From: Dipteris shenzhenensis
Taxonomy: Eukaryota; Polypodiophyta; Polypodiopsida; Gleicheniales
Reading direction: 5' to 3' (one strand)
NCBI GenBank assembly: GCA_047967505.1
Contig: CM106540.1
DNA length: 64,000 nucleotides
The notes beneath the pieces were generated by a model, which saw nothing but the letters and a program-made list of their open reading frames with translations, did not search any database and had not been told where the DNA came from. Shown here piece by piece: positions 42,870-52,697 of the stretch (positions are counted from its first letter, which is position 1; the number at the start of each line of letters is the position of its first letter). The position numbers and the translations under genes were made by a program.

Positions 42870-45800
42870 CTCCCACCCAATGAACAGTTCATCTGGGCAC
42901 AGAGAGAGTTGTGACGATCTCGTGGAAGGGGTTTCGTAAGAATATCTGCAAGCATGTCCTCAGTAGGACAGTATTCGATGTTGAGGCTGCCATTTTGGAG
43001 GAGTTCCCGGATGAAGTGACAACGAATGTCGATGTGCTTGGTTCTTTTATGAAAAGTTCCATTTCCTGAAAGAGAGAGGGCTCCTTGACTGTCAGAAAAA
43101 AGGAGAGGACGCGGAATGGGGACAGTGGGGATTTCGGAGAGGAAACGATGTAGCCATATCGATTCTCGCCCTGCATGACTCTGGGCAACATATTCAGCTT
43201 CGGTCGAGGAGAGAGCAGTGCACTCTTGCTTCCATGAGGACCAACTGATGGGACCGCCAGCAAGGAGAAAAAGATAACCCGAAGTGGATTTTCGTGAATG
43301 GGGATCACTAGCCCAGTCGGCATCACAATACCCAAGCATAGGAGATTCTCGATAGCAGTAAGAGAGTGTGCAATTCAGTGTACCCTTGAGGTATCGCATG
43401 ACTCGTCTTAGAGCAGCAACGTGAAGCTCATGAGGAGAAGAGGCGAATCTACTGAGATAGGAAACAGAGAATGCTAAATCCGGGCGAGTAGTAAGCATTG
43501 CATGCATCAGTGCCCCAAGGATTTCTCGGTATGGAAAATCCATGATGGGGGAATACTCATCAAGGATGAGAGGTAGTGTAGTCATGGGGGTAGAAACGGG
43601 CTTACTGTTGATGAATCCCCATTGCTCAAGAAGAGAGGTAAGGTATCGGGTTTGAGAGAGACAGACACGATCTCGATTCTCCGACCACTTGATGTGCATA
43701 CCCAAAAAATGAGTTGCTATACCAAGATCCTTCATCTGGAAAGTCTGTTGGAGATGCCCCTTAGTCTGCAGCAAGAGATGATCAGAGCTAGAGACGATGA
43801 GCAAATCATCAACATAAACTGCCACGATGCATACGTGCTGCTGAATCCCTGTAAATCCCATTGTCGGTGTTGAGACGAGAGAAGCCATTGTCGACGAAGA
43901 AGCTATCAAGCTTCATGTACCATGCCCAAGATGATTGCTTAAGTCCATACAAAGCTTTGTGCAGTTTGCAGACAAGATGTTCTTTTCCACGAACCTCGAA
44001 GCGAGCAGGCTGTTCGATGTAGAGATCTTCTTCTATATCATCATGCAGGAAAGCTGTAGTGACATCCATGTGGTGGACGTTCCAGCGATGGATGACAGAC
44101 AGAGCAAGAAGGATGTGAACAGAAGATATACAAGTTACCGGAGCAAAAGTTTCGGAAAAATCCACACGTTCTCGCTGTGTGAACCCTTTGGCTACCAGTC
44201 GCAATTGAACCATTAGGATTCTTCTTTATCTTGAATATCCATTTGGTACGAATGGCCTGCCGCCCTGGAGGCAAGTCTACTAGTGTCCAAGTGTTATTTG
44301 CGTAGATGGACTCAATTTCTTCATGCATGGCTTGGATCCCATTTGTTAGATCGGGGACACTGCAGGGCAGCATTCAAAGTAGGAGGCTCAAAGTCTTCAG
44401 CAAAGATGCTCGAATCCTATGGGGCAAGTGGAAGCACGTAATCTTGAAAACGGACTGGCAATACTCGTTGACATCATGGGTGGGGGAAGTTGGCGAGGTG
44501 GGGAACCATTCCTAGTATTAGCTGAGGATGAGGGGGCCTTAGTGGCAGATGAGGAATTAGAGTGAGAGGATGCTGAGGAGATAGGAGGTGGTGGGTTGTG
44601 CGGAGAAAGGGAGGTGAGCTCTGTGACTTCGGAAGGCAAATCTTGAGGATTAGAGTCCACTCTTGTTTCGCCTGCTGGTTGGTTTTCCACGAATCGTACA
44701 TCACAATTCTTCGTGTGGAGGGGCAGTAAAATCTGTAGCCTTTGCTTGCATGGTCAAGCCCCATGAAATAGCAAACATGAGATTTGGCTTCAAGTTTGGA
44801 ACGATTCTCATCGGGAACATAGACCATGGCTTTGCAACCGAAGACTCTAAAGATCGAGACATCAGGTTTCTTGCCTGTCCATCATTCTGTTGGTGTCTGC
44901 ATGTTGCATGCGCGAGCCCGTAGGCAATTGATGACATCTACAGTCAACGTGATTGCTTCCCGGATACATAGACAACGTGCCGTTTCATGAGCCCCAGAAG
45001 TGTGATGGAAGCTGCGCTTGGAATAGCATGCAGCAAGTCATCTCTCCCATGGTCCGGTTCATGCGCTCAGCTATGCAATTCTCCTGAGCAGTGTGAGGTG
45101 GGGTGACTTGGTGAACGATCCCATGAAGCTGGCAAAACTCAGTAAATCTATTAGAACAAAACTTCCCACCACCATCAGATCGTAGCGTGAGTAGACGTAG
45201 TCCAGTTTGTGTCTTAGCCAGAGCTTTGAATAGATGAACCTTTTCTAGAACTTCGCCCTTGTAGTGCAAAAGGTGAACATATGAGAATAGTCATCGATGA
45301 ACGTTACAAAGTAACGCGCGCCTCCCAAAGTGATCTTTGTCATGTCACAGACGTCTAAATGGACCAGTTCTAAGGGACGTGAAGCTCGTTGAACAGTTTG
45401 GTACGGGCTTGTTTACCTTTATGATAGACTTCACAGACCTGGTCGAGATCGGGAGAAAATTGTTCCATCCCTCGCACTGATTGGTGGCGTTGCATTTTGC
45501 TGATGCGTTGCATGTGGACGTGTCCCAATCGTTGATGCCACAGCGTGTTGCTCTTTCGTTCCTCAACAACCATCGCTTGTTCATCTGTGTCTAGCTCGTA
45601 AAGGTTTCCTTGTCGTTGCGCTCGAGCTACGATGTCGCTAGTCGGACTCTTGATAGTGCACTTTCCGTGGGAGAAGGTAGTGATGTAACCTCCGTCATCG
45701 AGGCAGCTTATGGCCAATAGATTTCTTTTGAGCCCTAGGACATACATCACCTCCTGCAATCGGATGAAGCGTCCATGTGGGGTACGATATTAATAGTTCC

Positions 45801-46780
45801 AATCCCAAGTCCTTGTTGAGTGTTGGAATCTCCCATGTGCACTGTGCGTGGCTGATCAAACTAGCAGTAATCCGTCATGACGTGCCGCATGGGGGACATG
45901 TGGCGACTGGCTCCAGATTCTATGAACCATCTGGTGGAACTGTCGACTTCCTTTTGACATGTGTTATCTACATTCATGACATCCTTGACCGAAATCTATA
46001 TGCTTTTCTTGGCAATCGCGCGCATAGTCTCAAAAACACCACATTTGAAGCATTTCACAATAGATGGATCTCTGCGCTTATGACCAGAGACATTAAATCG
46101 CTTACCTAGTGCTTCTTGTTTTGCGCCTCCAGAGAAATAGGCGGAGTTGGTCTCGATTTTCTGCTTGTCCTTATGCATCTCTTCTTCCAGGAGTCGAGCA
46201 CTGACATCATCGAACTTCATGGTCTCGATGTTATTGCCCAAGGTGACAATAAGTGTCTCATACTCATTCGGGAGGCTGCTGAGAAGTGCAGACACCTGGT
46301 CTTCTTGGGCCAATGGAGCACCGACCGCAGCAAGCTCATCAATCAGGGCTCGGACCTTCTCAATGTGCTTCAGAGCAGTTTCTTCACTTTTCATTTTGAT
46401 GCTCATCAATTGCATCTTGAGCTATCACCTGGTCATGGTAGACCTTCTCTCGTAGGCCCCGACAAGCTTATCCCACACTTCTCTAGTGGTTTTGCAAGTT
46501 TGAATCTGTCGTGCAGGGCCGTCCTCTAGTGCTCTACATAAGGCTGACATGGCCTTACTGTCCTTGTCTACGATAGATTTCTCATCCTTGGTGAGGGGTA
46601 CTCTTTCCTCCTCGTCATTTTCACCTTCCACACGGTCGGTGGATGGCACTTTCACTTTGCCATAGACGACTTCCCACAAGTCGCACTCTCGAAGGTGCAT
46701 CTCCATGTGCCACTTCCACATTTGGAAGTCTTTCCCGTCGAAAGGTTTCACGCCCTTTCGCTCAATGATGGTGGTGGTGC
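42845..46780 (-). pseudogene. Ty1/copia gag-pol, frameshifted
   Basis: Minus strand from about 46,760: gag (GVKPFDGKDFQMWKWHME; 46,415-45,996 UBN2 with SLPNEYETL and a partial knuckle CFKCG), protease WFIESGASRHMS (about 45,905; catalytic Asp is Glu), integrase zinc region (WHQRLGHVHM...VCEVYHKGK; fourth ligand is Tyr), integrase core with HLDVCD, FIDDYS, LRSDGGGKF and AERMNRT (45,365-45,020), then RT: WNVHHMDVTTAFLH, YGLKQS, and YVDDLL in the next frame after a shift near 43,860. RNase H keeps ADWASD, STEAEYVA, DSQGA and RTKHIDI. At least six frame breaks or stops occur. Gag-to-RNase H order is complete, about 3.9 kb. The 3' end has a PPT and LTR; the 5' LTR and PBS are missing. Confidence 0.92.
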
Positions 46781-46799
46781 CTACGACAGTCACAACAAG

Positions 46800-47050
46800 A
46801 CAAAGCGCCCACAGACGCGCACACATAGAGACCTGCGTCTAACAGCACGTCTATATAGCAGACAGACGCGTGTATAGACGCGCATCTAGATGCCTAAATA
46901 GACGCTCTGTTAAAAAATTTAAAAAACAGATAGACGCATTGTTAAACGCGTGTATAGACGCATTTATAAACGATCTTATAGACACTTTTATAGATGCGCA
47001 AATAGACGCTTTTCGAACAGACAAACGCGTATATAGATGCGTTTATAGAC
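46800..47050 (+). repeat. Degenerate TATAGACGCG repeat
   Basis: About 15 diverged copies of a 10-13 bp word (ATAGACGC, CAGACGCGT, TATAGATGCG). It lies between the 5' end of the copia gag and the first legible Helentron residues, so it occupies the place of the copia 5' LTR/leader and of the missing Helentron N-terminal region. The open frame through it (IDALLNACIDAFINDLID...) is a by-product. Confidence 0.8.
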
Positions 47051-47055
47051 GACTG

Positions 47056-48180
47056 CATTGGCTCCAAGAATTAAAGAAGCACAATCTTTCACAAAATGCA
47101 ACACAACAAGACAACAACAACCAAGATTTAGTCAGATCAGACCCCCTCACAACAACGCAATACTACGTACATAAATTCACAGCTTCGAAGATGTTGTTGC
47201 GCCAAGATGATACCATTATAGGGATGGTATTGGATTTCTACCTTGTAAAACAGAATTCCAAAATAGAGGGAACCAACATGATCATGGCCTCCTCTAGATA
47301 GACGCATCGCCCATTTGCAACAACTGTGATGATAGCGACATAGAAATGTTCATTGACAAATACATCACAACAAATAGCAGCAAACCTGACAACCACCAAA
47401 ATGATTTGCAGACCCATAAACATAGACAAGCATGCAAGAAAAAAAAAGGATTGCCGGTTTGGATTTCCTAGACTACCTATGCGACAAACAAAGCTTTTAA
47501 GGCCTTTACTCAATGAGATGACCACCACGACCATACACAAAAGAAACTTTGCAAAGGTCACAAAAGTATTACAAGACGATTCAATTACTGCATTGACATT
47601 TGATGCTTCCTTCAAACAATTGCAATATTTAACAAGAATTACATACTTGGTTTAAGAACCAGCATTTCACAACCAAAACATTTCATGAAAAGAGATCCGA
47701 ATGATCTTGATACAAACAATTCCAATCCAGCTTTGATAAGACTCTGGGGAGGGAACACTAATGTTTAATTCATTGTGAATCCTCATGGAGCAGCATCTTA
47801 TTGCACATCATACATAACAAAGATTTTGACAAGGAAATAAACACCGCTATGAAACAAGCGATCTCCTAAAGTTTCAAAGAAGACGCAACTACAGATGAGT
47901 GTGTCTGCAAAGTTGGCGATGCAATATTAAACACACAACTCATCACTGCACAATAAGCTGTATACCTATGTCTTTCGCTCCACTCACAAGTGCACAAGAG
48001 AATTTGTTCAATTGAGGATAGGAAACTCTTACTAAAATGACGTGCATAGCTCGTATTGCTACAACCGGACATTGAAATCTTCTATGACGACATCATCACA
48101 AAGTATGCCAATAGGCAACAGAACTAAATGATGTGTGCTTGGCTTCATTTGCAAGCCAATACACAGTCAAAATGGGCAGC
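47056..48180 (+). pseudogene. Helentron Rep (HUH/Y2) C-terminal half
   Basis: LHWLQELKKH (about 47,056) leads into SDPLTTTQYYVHKF and GMVLDFYLV. After a one-base shift comes the HUH motif H-D-H followed by GLL (codons at 47,277-47,285), then DIEMFIDKYITTN, a Cys/His block, a shift in an A9 run, and CRFGFPRLPM (47,452-47,481). The two catalytic tyrosines are in YCTSYITK (Tyr codons 47,799-47,801 and 47,811-47,813), spaced Y-x3-Y, next to NTNV-stop-FIVNPHGA (TAA, one base from CAA). LLQPDIEIFYDDIITKYANR near 48,065 belongs to the region after the tyrosines. Rep would nick and join DNA ends. All catalytic residues survive, but at least two frameshifts and several stops break the frame. The N-terminal part, including its zinc finger, is missing. 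Confidence 0.85.
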
Positions 48181-48539
48181 ACCAAAAAAATAAATAGGGA
48201 GAGAATAATATGTTTCAACAATTACAACAAGCTAAAAGAACTAGAAAACCATCACAGAGAACCATGCCTTCTATACTTGCCACTCCATCACCCATGAGCA
48301 CACATTGGATGAAACATTCCAAAGTTGGAAACACATGTATAAACATCACCAACAAGGTATTGACTTTCAACGAGCTTAGTTTCATAAAATCATTTCGCGT
48401 TAAATGGCATCAACTGCCACTAGTAGCAAGGGTTCCTTAGCGAGCAAAAGCAATGAGCAACCTATAATTTCCACACAAAAAAATGACCTTGGAACTGACA
48501 TGGACTCCTGTAGGAAGCCAAAAACCATGAATACATTAT

Positions 48540-49935
48540 AGCAATGTAAGCATGACATCATGTTAAAAAAAAGGATAGAACCACAGCAACAAATTTGCTT
48601 GTTCATATCAGGCAATGCAAGGGTAGGTAAAACCTTTGTTGCAATAGTAACAACAGAAGCATTGCATTGCCACTATTCACACAAAAACACAGTGGATGTC
48701 GGTTTGCTAAAAATCTTGTTGCTCCCATATACCAAGAAAGCAACGAGAGCAATTGATGGAAGCACCATATATGCAACCCTTCCTTTACCTTTGTTAACAA
48801 GTCCATACATAGGCATGTTAGCTGACAAACTACAAACAGTAGCTGCACAATATGAAGAGGTCCAATCGATTTTAACAAATGAAATATCTTTGGTCAGAGT
48901 CAATACGTTCCTCATAACAAACATGTGAATGCGAGGGATAAACATAATCACAACTAGCCAATGGTGTAGACGTTTTACTATGTGGTGATCTTTGCTAAGC
49001 AAGCCCACCAGTCAAATACTCATGGATCTTTGTTGAACAAACAACAACAACAACTATGTTAGGTTCTTTTTGGAGATCATTTGTGAAGTACTATGAGCTA
49101 CAACAAGCAATGCGGTAGGAAAACACCACATTCTTGGAGTACTAAAAACAGGATCTGGACAGGAACACAATCTGATAAGGACATCAAAAGCCTAAATACG
49201 ATACACTTAAAGAGTACATCAAATAAAAATAGCATCCCACACTTGTTCTACACAAACTATGCAAAGAACAAACACAACTAGTCGATGTTCGCAAGCCTAC
49301 CCCAACGTCCACACATTCTCTCAGCAACCAATGTTAGACACAGAGCATGCAACAAAACAATATCTATCCAAGACAACCCTAGGAAGACAAACGGAGTGCA
49401 CAACAAAATACACCTAAAGGTTGGGACAATCATTGAAATCTACTCGGGCGACCTTGACATCAATGACGGCGAGATGACGGCATTGTCAATGGTGTAGATG
49501 GAATTTTCAAGGACTCAAACATTGCAAGGAAGCCATTCCTGGTATGGATAGAATTGAATGTCAAAAAAATAGGTGCAAAAACTCGTTATGAAAACAAACA
49601 CTTATATGATAACAACAAATCAACATCATGGACACTAGTGGACCACAAATTACTCGTGAATTTTAGGTTGAAAACAACCACCTAAATACAATCACACAAA
49701 AACAAATCCCAATCCAACCTACAAGCTAGTAGAATGATTCATTGCTCACAAAGACTAACCATGGAATTGCTTGCTTTCGACCTTGCGGGAATTAACATGC
49801 ACGGCCTCGTCTACACAGAATTATCAAGAGTATGTGACCCATCAATCCTTTACTTCCTCTCGCAATTAGAAGAGAAACAAATACAAGTAGACCCACAAGT
49901 CTTGGGAGATACAAGTAGACCCACAAGTCTTGCGA
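48540..49935 (+). pseudogene. Helentron PIF1-like helicase domain
   Basis: The Walker A motif GNARVGKT (48,611-48,634) follows CLFIS. LLLPYTKKATRAIDGSTI matches PIF1 motif Ia (APTGxAA-like). ILTNEISLV (about 48,866-48,895) is Walker B with DE changed to NE. DVLLCGDL (about 48,970, other frame), FWRSFVKYYELQQAMR (about 49,065), NVKKIGAKTRYEN and MIHCSQRLT (motif V region, 49,734) lead to GLVYTELSRVCDPSIL (motif VI, about 49,805). Superfamily 1B helicases unwind 5' to 3' and drive strand displacement in rolling-circle transposition. Several stops and frame changes, plus the lost Walker B Asp, make it non-functional. Confidence 0.85.
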
Positions 49936-49937
49936 GA
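49883..49937 (+). repeat. 28-bp tandem duplication at helicase-endonuclease junction
   Basis: ACAAGTAGACCCACAAGTCTTG(G/C)GAGAt occurs at 49,883-49,910 and again at 49,911-49,937, with one mismatch. 28 is not a multiple of three, so it shifts the frame. Confidence 0.9.
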
Positions 49938-50652
49938 ACCTTCGAGGTTACGAGCAAATTCTAGTTGGAAGTTTAAACAGATGGACTTCAGACAAAATAA
50001 CAACATTGACAAAACATTACAAAGTCTGAACCCGCGATCATTTCAACTTGAAAAAGATCATATAAAAAACTCAAAAAGCATCCTTTGTGCAACCATCTTG
50101 TGCTTCCAAGAAACATACATACGAACAAGGTCAGTAATTAATCTACCATTCTTCAACAAGGTCACAACATCAAAAGGACTAGGACTAGCAACACTTTTTC
50201 AAAACAAGTTAGTTGTACTGCAACAAAGCAGCTCAATTGAGGAACGCTGCAAGTACCTCCTTTTGGTGTTCTTGACAAAATCAGGAACAAAAATAGCAGT
50301 CATAAACACATACAAATAACCAAAAACGAAAACACAAGCAGTGACACGAAGTATTGAGACAATGTTGAAGAAAATACTGCAAGTGGCAACAACATACATT
50401 GTAGGTGACTTCAATATCGACTACAATTCCAACGCAGACCCGACATTAAGAATCAAACAACTTATGCAAAGCCACATAATGATTCAACTAATATCTAGCA
50501 GAACAGCAATACATGGAACAACAGTTGATCACATATGGACCACCTCAAAAGAAGAAACTGCAAAACATGGCACAAATTACATTTATTGGTTAGACCACTC
50601 ACTGCTCTACAACAATAAAAACGTTTTAAAAAACTGGAGTCTTCATCAATAA
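49938..50652 (+). pseudogene. Helentron C-terminal APE-like endonuclease
   Basis: Frame 1 from about 49,938 reads SLNPRSF, ILCFQETYI (Mg-binding Glu), IAVINTYK, YIVGDFNIDY (Asp/Asn), TTVDHIWT and YWLDHSLL (the terminal Asp-His, normally SDH). One TAA at 50,317 splits it. The order matches exonuclease-endonuclease-phosphatase domains of LINE type, here downstream of the helicase as in Helentrons. Removing one copy of the 28-bp tandem duplication at 49,883-49,937 puts it in the same frame as the helicase C-terminus, so it was part of one polypeptide and not a separately inserted LINE. Confidence 0.85.
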
Positions 50653-50718
50653 CAATAATAATTACAAACATGGGTAGCAAGTCCAAACAACCAAGAACGA
50701 TAGACACCTTCATAGCCA

Positions 50719-51790
50719 TTGAAGATACTTCACCTTGTTTGTTCTCTGGTGCAACTATCTTGGTCATTCCATGGAGCTCCTCATAGTGTGGATGAGTTTA
50801 TGTTCCATGAGTGCCCTATTTGGATTGACTTTCCAAATCTTCAACAATGTTTATGGGTTCTATCAAATAGATTGCTTCTTCTTTGGGTTGGTTTCTACTG
50901 GTGCCCCACCATCGAAGTCATGCCTTAGGCATGCCTGGATTTTATGGGACTAGAGTCTTGAAGCACTGAATTTTGTTCATATGGAGATGGATGATGGTAT
51001 GGTTTTCTCTCTATAGTTCTGGTTTGGACCTTTCCCCAATGCTTGTTTCATTTGTCGAAGCACCTCGCACTTTGCTAGGTACTATCCTAGACGTGCAGCA
51101 AACATCTGCATTGCCCAGGGAACAACAAAGGCCTATTCACAGGATGCAAAGGCTGAGATGGCACAAAAGGTGCCAGTGCAAGAGAAGATGGACCTAGCTC
51201 TACTGATTCTTTGCCGAGTACAACGGCAAAGTATTGGTACAATAATTGTTGCTTGAGAAGGAGGAGGAGAACACTTGGAAAGTGGTTAGAAAAAAGGGGA
51301 AGGTCAAGGAAGGCATGCATGAAGCTCTGATAAAGCCTGGCCCAAATGATCAATTGCAAGCATCTATGGGTTCTCCAAGTAAGCGGTCAATACCCATGAA
51401 GTTAGTGGTACCGAATGATCCTCCCAACTACTTTGCTTGTGAGATAGATAAGAACATGGAACAAGAGTTTCTAGATAATGCTAGTACTGTGCAACCCTCG
51501 AAGGTATTGCAAGAAGGTTGATGATGAGGAATGCCAGATGTTAATGGTCGAAAGAGGCGATTGAAGGAGAAAACCCATGGAAAATCAATTACAAAGGAGG
51601 CAGATTAATGGCCAAAAGACTTAAAGATGTCTCTAGAGGCTCTACCCCTGGGAAAGAAAATCGTTTTAGCTTTCCTCGAGATGCTTACAATTCTCATGGA
51701 CAGATTGTCATAAAGGTGAAGAATTCAAATCAGCCCAATTGGATAGGTTCTATGCCACTGGGAAAAGATGGTGGATGTGAGCCCCGATGA
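50719..51790 (+). pseudogene. LINE ORF1 / gag-like relic (DUF4283 plus knuckle)
   Basis: CPIWIDFPNLQQCLW (about 50,810) has the DUF4283 signature. NACFICRSTSHFARYYPRR (about 51,040) is a CCHC knuckle whose last cysteine is Tyr. A long spacer follows, with WKVVRKKGKVKE (about 51,280) and a tail to 51,522, then an unassigned open piece at 51,608-51,790. Stops and shifts occur throughout. It begins right after the Helentron, so one element may have landed next to or into the other. Confidence 0.55.
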
Positions 51791-51824
51791 AGGGTGAGTA
51801 TTTACTTCATTTGGCTATCTTGGA

Positions 51825-52658
51825 TTATTTGCCTATTGTTTGGAAATTTTTTATTCCCTCGGTAGTAGTTAGCAGATCAAGGGACATCCCTTTCAAGCTA
51901 AACAATAAATACTTGGACTCAATAATTTCAAAAAGATTATTCAGGAAGCTTGGATAGCTACAAGATCCTATTGTAAGGATTCTTTTAGTAGGACGTGGCC
52001 AATCCAATATGGCCCTAACCTTCTTGGGATGCATACAAATGCCTTCTTGGGATATAATATGTCCCAAATACTTCACTTCTTTTGCAAAGGATTCACATTT
52101 TCCTTGTTTTACTATAGATTAGGTTTCATCTAAAAATACTACATCAAATTTTCCTAAATATGGCCTCAAGACATTGTTCATAAGTGTCATAAAAGTTGTT
52201 GGAGCATTTATTCAACCAAATGGCATTACCTTGAACTGATAATGTCAGTACCTAGTATGAAATGATTTCTTAGGGACATTCTCTTGTCTAATTTGCACTT
52301 GGTGATATCCTGATCTTAAGTCAATTTTAGTAAAATACTTTGCCCCTTGCAATTGATCAAAGACCTCATCAACGTGAGACATAGGGTACTTATCTTTTAT
52401 TGTGATTTTATTTAAAGCTTTATAATCTATGTACAAACGCATAGTGCCATGTTTTTTCTTTACTAGTAAAACCGACGATGACCATGGTGAATTACTAGGT
52501 TGAATTTGGACCTTTCTAAGGTATTCCACTAATTGTCTTTCAATTTCATGTTCTTCCATTTGAGGTTGAGGGTGCATCATTTGTACAAGCAGAAACCTAT
52601 CAGCAGTTTTATCCGACCATGTTTTTCAAGAGATTTAAATAATGGTATTTCTTTAGGA

Positions 52659-52697
<39 letters not shown>

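Larger units (their letters stand above)
47056..50652 (+). mobile_element. Helentron-type rolling-circle transposon, 5'-truncated, decayed
   Basis: One strand carries, in order, the C-terminal half of a Rep nuclease, a PIF1-like helicase and an APE-like endonuclease, the architecture called Helentron. The coding strand is A/C-rich, unlike its neighbours. Numerous stops and indels show it is inactive. The 5' edge abuts the TAGACGC repeat. The 3' terminus is between the endonuclease stop (50,652) and the ORF1 relic starting near 50,720. No terminal hairpin was identified. Confidence 0.85.

Noticed and set aside
46870-47301. 143-residue open frame with IDA repeats
   Set aside because: The first part is a translation of the TAGACGC repeat; the second part is the Helentron Rep fragment, already described.
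49938-50652. Independent LINE insertion downstream of the Helentron
   Set aside because: The endonuclease comes into frame with the helicase when the 28-bp duplication is collapsed, and no RT follows it.
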